A stretch of DNA of 64,000 bases from Phoenix dactylifera (GCF_009389715.1 NC_052399.1:28157146-28221145); one strand, 5' to 3'. Positions 46,591 through 58,799 are shown, counted from the first letter of the stretch. Notes: a model not told the origin generated them from the sequence alone. Translations and numbers: made by a program.

Positions 46591-47518
46591 AAAAGTTTTA
46601 TGATGCATAACCATATTTATGAAGTTGTATAAATGGACATGCATAGTTTTATCACTGGTTTGTTTATATGAAATACTTACTTTGTTACAACTGTTAGTTT
46701 CTTGAAATAGTACGCTGGCATGCAAAGCATTATGATTGATCTGATAAGATTATGCATGGTTACTTACTGAACTTTATAGCTCACACCAATTTATTTATAT
46801 TCTTACAGATAATAGGAGATGCTAGGAACAAGGAGCGTGACATGTTGTTATGGAAAAAGTGAAATATTAAATGTTGATATTTTTAGATACTCTGTAATCA
46901 TTCCTTACTGATGAAACATTTGATGAGATTCATGAAATCAATTGTTCATAATTAATTTGAATTTTTGAAGTGGCTGCGTGTTATTGCGTGCAAAGGTTTG
47001 TAATAGCATGGCCATGTCACGAACCGAATTCGGGGCATGACAGGATGGATCGGTCCAACTGCAAAACAACGCGTATAGAGATGAATTTAAAAAAAAAGAT
47101 GGTTGGACTGATCTGATAGCTCACAGTTAAACCCCATTCGACTAAAAATTAGATCAACAATATAAAACAGTAGAGTTTTGTATGTTGTTTTTTGTAATTA
47201 TTTTTATACTTTATATAAATGTATAAGTTAGCAGCAGGAGAAGCAAAGGGACATTACAACCAACATGTCGTATCTGGTACAATGTGCTTAAAACTTGATG
47301 CAAGTCGGGTGAGAAAGAAACTTTACCCTCGCAATTTTTCCCAGGTGCAGGACAAATACAAAATAATACATGAAAAAAACCAGTGGTGCCCACAAAAGAT
47401 TCTCTTGTCCATAACAATCCAAGTGTTGGTGATTGTAACGTTTCTTTCCTTTTTGTGTCTCTAAGCTTTCTCCTCTTTATTTCACCAAAAAAAAAAAAGC
47501 TTTCTCCTCTTTTTTTTT

Positions 47519-47543
47519 GGGGGGGGGGGGGGGGGGGGGGGGG
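47519..47543. repeat. 25-base G homopolymer
   Basis: The run is absent from the paralogous site in block A (about 34485-34500). It could form G-quadruplex structure, or its length may be inaccurate. Confidence 0.9.
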
Positions 47544-47692
47544 TGGGGTTCATCTGTCCATGCGCCCGACTCCATCCAACTCATTCATGCTTCCCCACTT
47601 CTGGCTGGAGGATAAGTTTCTAATTTCAAAAAACAAAAAGAAGAAAACTCAGATAGTTAGCCTTCTTAAAAGAGATGGAGATATAAGTCAAG

Positions 47693-47792
<100 letters not shown>

Positions 47793-48362
47793 AACCATTG
47801 GCTGGACGTGAAGTTTAATTTACAACCTATTGATTTGGTACTACACGCGTACATGCAGGCATGCATACGCTCCAGGACTTAATCCTGCTTTGTGATAGAA
47901 ACAAGAGAAGATCCGCATCCCAATCTGAGTACATGCATTAAGTTTTCTACTCTACAGTCATAGAAAAACACTAAATCAAATGGACATTGTAGCTGCACAT
48001 GCTTTTTCAGGCATGCATCACATGTGCTTAGAGTTAGATTGCTTAATTACATCAAATCTCTACTATTATTAACTTTTTAGTAGCAAAGCTCGAGGTAGTA
48101 AATCCAGCCCCAAGGTAACTCTGGCTTCATGTTTTCAGGAGGCTACATATGACGACTGGCTTTATTATGAATACATTAGCAAGCAAAAGATTTGTTTTGC
48201 TCGTTAACGCAGTTATCAAATTACTTAACAGTCTATGGCTTAATTTCATGCCATTATAGAATCATAAAGGCTTCCTCTGAGATACCATGACCATCAAGTA
48301 TTCATTCAGGGTGCATTCCTGTTCTGACCTACCTGTAATTTGATAACAAGGAACACCCTTTC

Positions 48363-50816
48363 AGCCTCATGTGAATCCTGCTTCTTTTCCGAGAACGAGA
48401 TGGAAAGGACATTATGCACAAAATATTTGTTTGATTCAAGTTTCTTTGTGCAGACCTTTGAATAATTAATTTTTAATTGAGAGTTACTGAAGGCTTTCTT
48501 TTTGGTTTTTTATAAACATTCAAGTATGCTCAAAGCAACTGATTAGTAAACTTTTTACTCAAATATTTTGCATCATTAAAATCAAACTTTTAGGGTCAAC
48601 AATATTAAATTGGAGCTACTTCAGCCTAGCATAATTATTTTTTTAGAAAAAAAAATACAATAACATCCTTTCCTCGAGATACACTTTAATATCAAAATTT
48701 TAAAACCTTCAGTTAATACCATTGATTTATTTTACTATGTCAATATAACAGGATCAGGCCATCTATCTCCATTAAAAGAATAATAAACATTAATTATTAT
48801 GGATCATCATATAATAAGTTAAAAATTTTACCATTTTCAAAGTGCCCTTTCCTCCCTAATTATGCAAAGAGGACTCCATTGACGACCTGATGGACCACAA
48901 CTATGTGTGATGCTTTTGTGGGCTCTAGGTACAAGCCATGAGGACAAGCTATCTTCCATTTCTATAACATCCAACAGTCAGTAGTTTAACATGTATCGGC
49001 TTTGTTAAAACCACGTTACCTTGTCCAAAGATCATGCATGTTTGAAGGCCACCCTGTTAGTCTTAATTGAATTTTGATGGCGTTTTACAAACTACGGGCA
49101 AAGCAGCATTTGGTAAATAAATGAGGAATAGATAGATTTCTCCCTTGAGCCACATACAACACAACCTTGACTTACTTGCCAGTCTTCCGTAGCCAAGACT
49201 TCGCTAGTGTGGAGTTTGTTATGCAAGGCAAGCCAAAGAAATACCTCGACCTTTTATGGGATAGCAGCCTTTCAGATGAGTTTATAATATAGCCAAATGA
49301 GACTGCCATTGTTGACAAACTTATAATAGGAATCAACTACAAAGACGCGATTTTGAGTGAGCTTCCGTGAATGTTGTTAATGAAAATAGTACATTTATCA
49401 AATATAAATTTTATCATACCATTTAGTGTTTTACCACCTACTTATGTGTATATTTTAAGAAAAAGTATAAATATTTTTATGTGCTCTCAAATAGCTATGA
49501 AAACTCCTAGAACGAAGGATTAATCAACACTTTGGAGCTAGCATCCATACGAACCTAGCCCCTGCCAGCTAGTATAAAACTGGCGTACGAATCATAATAC
49601 TTTATTGATTAGAAAATATGATTCTTTCTTGGGTACAAAGTGACTTAAGCATAAATATTGATAAACAATATTTTGACCTATGATGTGACTAAATGGCACA
49701 AAATGATTTATGAATTTATTTACAATATAAACTTGGAACCATATTTATGAAATATTGATAATTTGTGTATGCATGATTGATTTTGTGACTTGCTTTATCA
49801 TATTGTACTATGAAATACTTTATTTTGAGATAATTGTTATTGTTTGTAAATAATGCATTATTTATGTAAAAACTTATGCTTGATCCCGTAAGGTGGTGTA
49901 AGTTTTATTTACTAAGCTAGTTTATTTACTAGGCAAAAGTTACCTTCTAAATATTAATATTTCTACAAATAGTGAAATAAGTTTCTAACCAATCTAGCCA
50001 TAATTGCCAAAATCCTATAAAGAGAGCTTGACCATCTTGGTGCACCCAAAATATAGACACATAGCATTTCATTTATATTATTAAATAAACTTGCCATTAT
50101 TAGCGCCCCTAACATATTTAATCTATATTTCATCTATTTAGGCTATCCATGAACAAAAGCAATTTGAAAAATTTTTTCTTTTACGTATAAACTTAGCATC
50201 ATGAAAAAAGTTGAACTATTATCACAAAAAATAAGCAGACAAGCATACAAACACATAAAGAACTTTGCAAGTTTTTTATTATATTTTTGCGACACAAATA
50301 TTTAATATACCTGCTACACTTAGAATGAGAAATAATAAACTTTGTTACCTAACCCTTCCCTAAAGATTGATTCTGCTTCCAATTCTCAGATTTTAAAATA
50401 TTTGACATTAAAATTTGTTCCTATATTTATTTCTTTTTTAATTCCAATTTATGTTCCTCGATTTGAAGCTCCGAGCTGGATGTCGATGACAAATGTGCTA
50501 AAAGAGTACCTCCTTTGATCCACGTACCAATAAAACTTGTTACTTGGGGGGGTGGAATTCTGGTTTCTCTTGAATCAGAAATTAGTTCTTTCATATTTTA
50601 TTAGATCTGTGACGGAAAAACATGCCAATTAGATTACTTGGACTGCGATATAATTTTGATTGGGGTTGGTGAAGTGTCCATATCTCGATTTCTGTTTTCT
50701 TGAAAAGAAAAAAAAAAAAAAAAAGATTCCCCAGCTCCCACTAGGCCTTGTCCCCCTCCATTATTGATGCAAAAAGATATCTAGGCCCTGTCCTCCCTCG
50801 ATTATTGGTTCAAGAC
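48363..50816. other. intergenic region upstream of NLR1
   Basis: It is AT-rich. About 49490-49980 has the texture of the 3' part of a gypsy LTR (TATGCTTGATCCCGTAAGG, TACTAAGCTAG), but ends were not found, so a decayed LTR remnant is only possible. A poly-A tract precedes NLR1 at 50706-50725. No gene is supported. Confidence 0.45.
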
Positions 50817-53800
50817 TCTCTCATCTCAAGACTCTTCTTCATCAGTGCTTGGTGTGGTCAACTTGGAAACCCCCAAGCATCCTCCGCTCGCCAAGCCCTC
50901 ACCGATTACAATCTCTTGCTCAAATCTATCCTTGAAGCGTTCCGCGATGGCAGAAGCAGCAGCAATGGCAGTTGCCTCTCCTGTTCTGGAAGTCGTGATC
51001 GAGAAGCTGGGTTCTAGATTTTGGGAAGAGCTGGGATTGGCGCAGAGCGTCAACTCTGACATTGAGAGGCTGCAGAGCGTGCTGTCGACGATCGGCGATG
51101 TACTCGATGATGCCGAGAGGAGATCCATCCGCGACAAAGCTCTGAATGGTTGGCTGAGGAAGCTCAAGGATGCAGCTTTCGATGCCGACGACGTGGTGGA
51201 TGAGTTCCGGTACGAAGCGCTGCCGCGACGGATGGAGAGACGTACCCAGCTGATCGGAAAGGTAAGCGACTTCTTCTCTCCTGACAACCAAATTGCTTTT
51301 CGCTATAAGATGGCTCACAAGATAAAAAAGATCAATAAGAGATTGGGCGAGATCGCGGAAGAGAGGTCAAAATTCCATCTGGCAGAGGGATCCACCTCAA
51401 GAAGGACTCTCGATCGAGAGACCTTCTCATATGTGATTGAGTCCGATGTTTATGGACGAGGTGAAGACAAAGAAAAGATCGTAAATTTCTTGGTCGGTGC
51501 AGATGATAGGAGTGATGTCTCGGTGCTTCCAATAGTTGGGTTGGGCGGAGTTGGGAAGACCACACTTGCCCAGCTAGCTTATAATGCTCAGGGGATAAAA
51601 GAGCACTTTGATCTTACATCGTGGGTATGTGTTTCTGATGATTTTAGCATCAAGGCAATTATTAAAAATATTATTGGGTGTGAAGCCTCAAACTTGGAAG
51701 CTGCTCAACGTGAACTCCAGACGAAACTGGGTGGGAGGAGATTCTTGCTTGTTCTGGACGATGTCTGGAACGAGGTTGAAGCAGAGTGGGAGAGACTGAA
51801 GACCTTACTGAGATGTGGCCGGCAAGGAAGCAAGATCATAACTACAACACGAAGCCATGTGGTTGCCAGGATCATGGGAACGGTGGCTCCGCATAATTTG
51901 CAAGGCTTGACATCCGCTGACTGCTGGACTCTGTTCAAGCAGAGAGCATTTGGGCCAGGAAGAGAAGAAGAGACTCCAAGGTTGGTTGAAATTGGAAAGG
52001 AGATCGTTGAAAAATGTGGGGGCTTGCCCTTGGCTGCAAAGGCTCTCGGAAGTCTAATGAGCTCTAGAAGAGGGGAGAAGGAGTGGTTGCAAGTCAGAGA
52101 TAGCGAACTATGGAGATTGCCTGTAAACGAGAATAGTATATTACCAGCACTACAGTTGAGTTATGATCATTTGCCTTCTGATTTAAAGCAGTGTTTTGCT
52201 TATTGTTCGATATTTCCAAAAGATTATAGAATTGAAAGGGAGAAACTGATTCGGCTGTGGATTGCCGAAGGTTTCATCCAAACATCGGACGGTGATATGC
52301 TTGAAGAGGAAGTTGGCAACCGATACTTCAATAGCTTGTTGTGGAGATCCTTTTTTCAGGATGCGATAAAAGATTTCAGTAACAACATAATTATATGCAA
52401 GATGCATGACTTGGTGCATGATCTTGCGTGTTCTATCGCAGGAGATGAGTCCTCGATCACGAAGGTGGGCATGAAGACAAGAATTCCACATGGATGTCGG
52501 TATTCATCATTTCTTTGTGAGTATAACATGTCGTCGACGACTTTAAAGGCTGATTTTGAAGCAAACAAACTGAGATCACTTATTTCATTGAATAGGATGA
52601 GGTTTGATATTCATCAAGAATTTACCATCTATGCGATGTCATCCCTTACTCATCTCCGTGCATTAGATCTATCTCGAGCTGGCATCAAAGAGTTGCCCTG
52701 CACAATCAGCAAGTTAAAACATCTTAAGCTCCTTGATTTGTCGGGGACTTCTATTGAAGCTTTACCTGGCTCGATTACCGGCCTTCACAACTTGCGGACT
52801 TTGAACCTCGATTATTGTGATGCACTAAAAAGTTTGCCCGAGGGAATGAGTAATATGAGCAGCCTCAGAAACCTAGACATCCATGGATGTAGCAGATTGA
52901 TTTGCATGCCCCGTTGGTTGGGCCGGTTGACTAACCTCCAAACAATGCACATGTTTATCGCGGGCAAAGAGCGTGGACGTACTATTTCTGAGTTGGAGCA
53001 CCTAAATTTGATCAGTGGTTACCTAAAAATCACGAACCTTGACAATGTGCAGGATCCATTGGAAGCCACGAAAGCAGACCTGGCATCGAAGACAAACCTG
53101 CAATCATTGGGTCTGATGTGGAACAATCACTCATATATGGAATCGGCAGCATCCCCCATGTCAGAGGTGGAGGAAGTATTTGAGAGTCTCCAGCCTCACT
53201 CTAATCTGAAGAAGCTAGTTATTTATAGGTATCCAGGTATGAAGTTCCCAACTTGGATGGCATCTTCACCAATCCACAATCTAGTTAGGATCAAGCTGAA
53301 AGATCTCCAGAGATGTGAGTATCTTCCAGCGCTTGGTCACCTGCCTCTTCTTCAGGAACTCAAAATGTTGTGTATGAATGCTGTAAGGAGAATCGGAGTG
53401 GAGTTTTATGGGGATGGAGGTATATTTCCCTTGTTACGAAGTCTCTCTATGTCCGAGTTGCGTGATTTGGAGGAATGGTCTGCAGAGGCAACGGCAGGAG
53501 GAAAATCGGTGATGGCATTCCCTTGCCTTGAAAAGTTTACGGTATTCGGATGCCCCAAATTGAGGGTAGCACCACGTGTCCCACCGTCAGTCGTGGATGT
53601 TACTATCGAGGGTGATCGGCTATTATTAGCAGTGACCACAGGAGGGTTGTACAGACTGAGAAGACTCCGTATTCATAACTGTGAAGCACTATCATCGCCG
53701 TTCCGGTGGGAGTGGATGCAGGATCTCACTGCTCTTACTAGCTTGTATATCAGGGACGATAAGATGATGTGTTTGCCCGAGGGCATCTTGCAGCTGCGCA

Positions 53801-56150
53801 TGCCCTCCCTCCAAGACTTTACCACGAACTGCAGGAACCTGAAGTCCATATCGGGGGAAGAAAGGGATAAGCAACAGCAGCCTCCCACCTTCTTCATGAC
53901 CATCCAACAGCTCTGCTTATATTTCCCCGAGAATTTGACCGTTGTGCCGGAGTGGCTAGGGAGCCTCACAGCGCTTCAGAACCTGTCGATCTTCGGCTGC
54001 CCCCAGCTGCTGGCGAGGCGATGCGAGAGGGAGAGAGGCGAGGACTGGCCCAAGATCGCTCACATCTCACGCATCCACATCTCGCCAGCCAAAGCAAGGG
54101 AAGAAGACAGAGGAGAAAATAGCCAGAGATCTATTACTTCATTAATCAGAAAGTTAAGATTAACGAGCTGCACGGGCCATGGCTGATGTGGCAACAGCAC
54201 CATCCGGTGAAATGTTATCTCTGTTGGTGCGTCTTTTTCTCCTTTGCTGTTCATCTGTACCTTTTCTTTCTTCCAATTATGCATTTACTGTTTCTTCTGC
54301 TAGGCTTTGACACTTGGTTCGGTGGTGGACAGCAAGAAATTGGGGCAGCAGCAGTTTGCTCAAAGCAAGCCAAAGATGAATTGCAGGAGTATCAGCTCCC
54401 CGGCTCGCTGGTTTTTATTGCTGCAATATTTTCGGATGACTGCTTTTGCCTCATTGTTAAGATCTTCGACGACTCCTCTGGAGAACCTCAAATCCTCTGT
54501 TCTCCGGTGTTACTGTCTCCCTCAGGGGGGATCCAAAATCTTCAGCAAGTCTCCAAGCCCCGCCCTGGACCATGCGTCTAAAGACCATGGCTATGGCTCC
54601 ATCGTCCCAGCACATCCAAGTGCTTCCACTCTATTGCAGCAGTGTTGCTGAGCACATCCAATGCCTGATGGTTTCATGCTCCCTGCATTCTGCTATCTGT
54701 GGAGTACTTTTCATCATCCCTCAGCTTCTTATGTGCACGCAGTGCTTTATGTATTGGAATGAATAGCGACATATTGATTATTACGTCCTCTGTATGCTTG
54801 AAAGTGATAGAGCATAAATAGTTTATAAATACTCTGTAAATTACCATTCTGTGTACCTTTATGTTTATTTTGTTATTTATGCTGAATTTCTCTTCCTCTG
54901 GCTGTACTAGATCAAGGTAATCCAATCAGGAGCACAGGCTGGAAGGTAAATTGATAAGTTTGGTGGGACTATGAGCATATGACCACCATGAGTGTGGCAA
55001 TCTAGGAGACCAAGAATGAACTATCTATAAATGGTGCTGCATTTGTTGCTATTGGTGTATAACTAGAAGTTTTTTGGCAGTCTAGAAGTTTGAATTGGTT
55101 TTATTTTGTTGCTACATTAGTTGAGGTAATTCCGTGGTACTTTTATACTTAGTATGAATTTTTATAGTTAGCATGAATTCATTTGTCCTCTCCAAATGTT
55201 CCCAGTGTGGTTCTTGGAATTGATTGTGGAGGCACAGGCGGTGGTTTCGGCTTGTACCATATGGAGAGGGACTGTGCGAAGAAGTAGAAAGTTCAATGGA
55301 TTGTGGAGCAAATGGCTTGCACACCCTAATGGCATTGTGATAATATGGAAGTTTATTTTTTGCTGTGTTACTATAAATTTGAGAAACATTATTTTGTGTA
55401 CCATAACTAATAGTGATGACTTGCTAGCACTCTTTTGCATTGTGATAAGGTGATAATTGCTGTTCATTATGTTAATCTGTTGTTGAGGAAAAAAAAAATA
55501 TTCGATGTACTATAACTAATAGCAATAGCTTATCTGTAACTTCTGATAAAGTTCTATCTCTTTTATCCAAAAAAGGGAGAGAAAAAAACTTTTGGCAGAG
55601 TTCTTTAATTTAAATAAAAATATATGCATTACTTGATAGTTATAAAAATCAGATCAAGATTGACAAAATCAAGGGTTTAGGTCTCTATGCAGTGGTCCAA
55701 CTTTTGGATCAACGATCAGGCCGGGTTATAACTACAAATATTTTGTGTATGATATGTTCATATAATTTGCAGATAATAGACCTAATCATCATTAAATTAG
55801 TGAACACTAAATGAATAATTAAAGAAACTAATTTCAAGAACGTTACAGTTCATTGTGTTTGCTTTTTAGAGGGCAAAGCCCGAGGTTCAACTTAGTAAGT
55901 TGATGTTGAGGTATGCAAAGAAAACCTATTTTTGCCCTTGGGCTCCATAAGGCTCTACATTTAAACAGCCACTCCAGACCCATATACTTCCATGAACACT
56001 CTTCCCCAACCAAACAGCAATCCACTAGATGGATAGATTTACGAGTTCTGATGTTACACCAGCAGTTGGGCTACATGGCCTAGCAATTAATATCATATGA
56101 ATGATATCATCTGAATGATGTTCCTCAATGCAACCAAGCGTTCTTTCCAA
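50817..56150. repeat. NLR1 segmental duplication unit, paralogous to 58683-64000
   Basis: The unit starts upstream of the NLR1 start codon at TCATCTCAAGACTCTTCTT. It continues through the gene and about 2 kb of 3' flank to ATGTTCCTCAATGCAA near 56136; the second copy reaches the window end at the same point. Identity is mostly very high with patchy lower segments. Confidence 0.95.
50947..54186 (+). CDS. NLR1: CC-NB-ARC-LRR disease-resistance protein (RGA type)
   Basis: A single exon of 1,079 codons. The frame is open 34 codons further upstream, but I chose the ATG at 50947 because MAEAAAMAVASPVLEVVIEK is the usual CNL start and the paralogue has an ATG there. The order of parts is as follows. 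The coiled coil spans about 1-150 with an EDVID-like DADDVVDEF at 79-87. The P-loop GLGGVGKTT is at 198-206, [15 protein letters not shown] at 221-230, Walker B LLVLDDVW at 267-274, and RNBS-B at 294-303. GLPLA is at 359-363, [17 protein letters not shown] at 416-427 and MHD at 486-488. Leucine-rich repeats follow from about 560 to 1040. All nucleotide-binding motifs are intact. Such receptors detect pathogen effectors and trigger cell death, acting in the cytosol or at membranes. The C-terminal 40 residues are basic and lack LRR pattern. Confidence 0.95.
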   Translation: MAEAAAMAVASPVLEVVIEKLGSRFWEELGLAQSVNSDIERLQSVLSTIGDVLDDAERRSIRDKALNGWLRKLKDAAFDADDVVDEFRYEALPRRMERRTQLIGKVSDFFSPDNQIAFRYKMAHKIKKINKRLGEIAEERSKFHLAEGSTSRRTLDRETFSYVIESDVYGRGEDKEKIVNFLVGADDRSDVSVLPIVGLGGVGKTTLAQLAYNAQGIKEHFDLTSWVCVSDDFSIKAIIKNIIGCEASNLEAAQRELQTKLGGRRFLLVLDDVWNEVEAEWERLKTLLRCGRQGSKIITTTRSHVVARIMGTVAPHNLQGLTSADCWTLFKQRAFGPGREEETPRLVEIGKEIVEKCGGLPLAAKALGSLMSSRRGEKEWLQVRDSELWRLPVNENSILPALQLSYDHLPSDLKQCFAYCSIFPKDYRIEREKLIRLWIAEGFIQTSDGDMLEEEVGNRYFNSLLWRSFFQDAIKDFSNNIIICKMHDLVHDLACSIAGDESSITKVGMKTRIPHGCRYSSFLCEYNMSSTTLKADFEANKLRSLISLNRMRFDIHQEFTIYAMSSLTHLRALDLSRAGIKELPCTISKLKHLKLLDLSGTSIEALPGSITGLHNLRTLNLDYCDALKSLPEGMSNMSSLRNLDIHGCSRLICMPRWLGRLTNLQTMHMFIAGKERGRTISELEHLNLISGYLKITNLDNVQDPLEATKADLASKTNLQSLGLMWNNHSYMESAASPMSEVEEVFESLQPHSNLKKLVIYRYPGMKFPTWMASSPIHNLVRIKLKDLQRCEYLPALGHLPLLQELKMLCMNAVRRIGVEFYGDGGIFPLLRSLSMSELRDLEEWSAEATAGGKSVMAFPCLEKFTVFGCPKLRVAPRVPPSVVDVTIEGDRLLLAVTTGGLYRLRRLRIHNCEALSSPFRWEWMQDLTALTSLYIRDDKMMCLPEGILQLRMPSLQDFTTNCRNLKSISGEERDKQQQPPTFFMTIQQLCLYFPENLTVVPEWLGSLTALQNLSIFGCPQLLARRCERERGEDWPKIAHISRIHISPAKAREEDRGENSQRSITSLIRKLRLTSCTGHG

Positions 56151-56344
56151 CCATTTCCGATCAGATTCACCAATGCTCCTCACAAAATGCCATGCTTTTA
56201 GAAAACTAATATTTTCATCACGTCATGACGAGATTAACAAATGCCATCATCGACAACTTCACTGTTCATAGAATCCCATCATTTCTATATTTGCAATTCT
56301 AATTATAAGAACATTATAATTTACCAATTTTTTCCTTCCAACTA
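54187..56344 (+). other. NLR1 3' flank
   Basis: A possible 3' UTR intron ends at TTCTTCTGCTAG (54305). The following GC-richer part to about 54765 has open frames but no domain and is probably transcribed leader-out sequence. After 54775 the DNA becomes AT-rich. The stretch from 55337 to 55580 recurs as a fragment at 58157-58420. No independent gene is supported. Confidence 0.5.
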
Positions 56345-56591
56345 TTTCTGAGGGAGAGGCTTGGGTGGGTGGTAAATGCGTACTTCCGATGCCACCAGAG
56401 CCGCCTGTTATGATGGCCACCCGGTCCTTAAGTTGTAGTGAGCCTGTAAGTGCCATATACGCTAGCTGATCCCTTGACCTTGGCTAGTAGAATATCCATC
56501 TCCACCTTGGTTCACCGTGGCTGAGTCTGATGAGGGAGGCAAGCCGGCGATGTTTTCCCGGTGAGCCAGCGGAGTTTGAGGGGGATGCCAT
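56345..56591 (-). pseudogene. SDR5: truncated, frame-shifted N-terminal remnant of an SDR3/SDR4-type gene
   Basis: It aligns with the first 70 or so codons of SDR3/SDR4. The start ATG at 56589-56591, the MASPSNSA leader and the segment LKDRVAIITGGSGGIGS are recognisable. Similarity stops just after the dinucleotide-binding motif, so the substrate and catalytic parts are missing. Several one-base indels disrupt the leader, for example around 56470-56560. The 5' flank remains collinear with SDR3 and SDR4 for about 1.5 kb. It cannot make an enzyme. Confidence 0.85.
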
Positions 56592-58150
56592 CCTCCGGAG
56601 ACTAAGCCAGCTTCTCCCTCTCCTTCCTCCTCCAACTCATTTCTCAGCTAGAAACAAGGAGGAGTTTATATTTAGCTCGCATTGGTACCGGGCATTCACA
56701 ATTATCATGTGGTAGACGGAAGGAGTGGCCAGGGAGTTTCCTCGACAGTTTTCCGGGCTCTTCAATTTTCATGGGGTTAGGTATTGGAAACTCCAGAATG
56801 TGGGCCCGTTAAGGGCGTTTGGGTTCCTTTATTTTATTTATTTATCCTTTTTTGGATCTCGCCAAGAGCCGTTCCCAGTTATAAGTTAAAAACCCGCGGT
56901 AACACGGGCAAGGCTCGTCGTTTTTTAGATTTATCACTGAGTGGTTCGGAGGGTTTTTTTTTTTAATAGAAGTTGGGAGGTTTTTTTTTAAGATTTATTA
57001 CTGGGTGGTTGGGAATTATGAATAACAGCAAAAGTTTGCTAAAAATATTAAAAAAATATTAATTGGATCAGATCCAGCGCTGAGTGGATGGATCGGTCCA
57101 ACTGTAAAGAAACAGGTATAGAGATGAACAAAAGAAAAGACGGTGGGACTGATCTGATAGACAGGTGAGCCCGTTCACTAAAAATTAGATCAAAAATATA
57201 AAAGCGGTAGAGTTTTTTATGTTGTCTTTTCTAATTATTTTTATACTTTATGAATGTATAAGGTTAAGTTAGGAGCAGGAGAAGCAAAGGGACATTACTA
57301 CCAACATGTCATTTCTTGTCCAATGTGCTTAAAACTTCATGCATGTAGGGTGAGAAAGAAACTTTACCCTAGGTATTTTTTCCCAATGGAAGACCCCAGT
57401 GATGCAGGACAAATACAAAATAATACATGAAAGAAACCAGTGGTGCCCACAAAATATTCTCTGTCCATAACAGTCCAAGAGTTGGTGATTGTAACGTCTC
57501 TTTCCTTTTGGCGTCTCTAAGCTTTCTCCTCCTTTTTTTATTTGCGTTCATCTGTCCATTCGCCCGACTCCATCCAACTCGTTTATTGCTTCCCCACTTC
57601 TATCTGGAGGACTTTGTAAAGTTTCTAATTTCAAAAAACAAACAAAAGAAAACTATCAGATGGTTAGCCTTCTCAAAAAGAGATGGAGATATAAGTCAAA
57701 AGAAAACCATTGGCTGGACATGAAGTTTAATTTACAACCTATCCATTCGCCCGACTCCAAGAATTAATCCTGCTTTATGATAGAAACAAGAGAAGATCGG
57801 TATCCCAATCTGAGTACATGCATTAAGTTTTCTACTATACAGTCATAGAAAAACACTAAATCAAATGGACATTGTAGCTGCACATGCTTTATCAGGCATG
57901 TGTGACATGAGCTTAAGAGTTAGATTGCTTAATTACATCAAATCTTACTATTATTAACTCTTTAGTCGGAAAGCTTGAGGTAGCAAATCCAACGCCAAGG
58001 TAACTCGGGCTTCATGTTTCAGGAGGAGGCTACATATAGAGAAGTTGAAGACTGGCTTTATTATGAATACATTAGCAAGCAAAAGTTATGTTTTTGCTCG
58101 TTAACGTAGCTATCAAATTACTTAACAGTCTATGGTTTAATTAATTTCAT
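56592..58150. repeat. block C: third copy of the SDR 5' flank
   Basis: It is collinear with 33520-35115 and 43235-43757 plus 47048-48255, with more small indels than those two have between them. It ends abruptly near 58150 after TGGTTTAATTAATTTCATTCC, where NLR 3' flank sequence begins. Confidence 0.85.
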
Positions 58151-58156
58151 TCCCTG

Positions 58157-58420
58157 TGATAATAATGGCAGTTTGATTTTTGCTGTGTCACTATAATTTG
58201 AGAAACAATATTTTGTGTAGTATAACTAATAGTGATGACTTGCTGGCATTCTTTTGCATTGTGATAAGGTGGTAATTTGCTTTTCATTATGTTACTATAT
58301 TGTTTGAGGAAAAAAAATATTCGATGTACTACAACTAATAGTGATAGCTTATCTGTAACTTTTGGTAAATTTCTCTCTCTTTTATCCAAAAAAGGAGCTT
58401 TTCAACTTGTAAAAGAACTA
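58157..58420 (+). repeat. orphan fragment of NLR 3' flank
   Basis: Matches 55337-55600 and 63198-63450, for example TAACTAATAGTGATGACTTG and TTTTGCATTGTGATAAGGTG. It is not preceded by an NLR here but by SDR flank, so it marks a recombination joint. Confidence 0.85.
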
Positions 58421-58682
58421 ATAGTAGCAGCTTGTTAGCGCTCTTTTTTACTGGAACAAGGATCAAACTGGATTATGCCTAAAAAAATATTAATAAACTT
58501 AAAATATTTTAAAAATAAATATAATAAAATATCATTAGTAAGATAAAAAAATTTGCTTTTCTGACAGATAAAAAAAGAAAAAGATCCTTACCTCCAAACC
58601 ACTGATGCAAAGGAATATTGAAAGATTTGTCCGCTTGCCGTCAGCCCTCTTCCTTTAGGAGAGTCAATGCAGGTCATGAAAA
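58421..58682. other. spacer upstream of NLR2
   Basis: AT-rich sequence without counterpart upstream of NLR1; the NLR1/NLR2 similarity begins near 58683. Confidence 0.5.
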
Positions 58683-58799
58683 CTCTCATCTCAAGACTCT
58701 TCTTTATCAGTGTTTGGTGTAGTCAACTTGGAAACCCCCAACCCCAAGCCCTCGCCGATTACAATCTCTGGCGCAAATCTATCCGTGAAGCGTTCAGCG

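Larger units (their letters stand above)
43758..47042 (+). mobile_element. 3.3-kb solo LTR, probably Ty3/gypsy (fossil)
   Basis: It starts TGTAATTATTGGGTCC and ends CGGGGCATGACA. It is flanked by GGATG at 43753-43757 and 47043-47047, and block A has the uninterrupted site near 34036. A promoter-like GAGGCTATAAATGCC lies near 43911, followed by a GC-rich leader. The end GTCACGAACCGAATTCGGGG... resembles large gypsy LTRs of monocots. There is no internal coding part, so the element was reduced to one LTR by recombination. Open frames within (for example 44413-44991) overlap on both strands and reflect GC-rich composition. Confidence 0.8.

Noticed and set aside
54186-54581. 131-codon frame directly after NLR1, kept in the NLR2 copy
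   Set aside because: Its conservation is explained by the recent duplication; no domain, and it starts inside the NLR1 stop. Treated as 3' UTR or flank.
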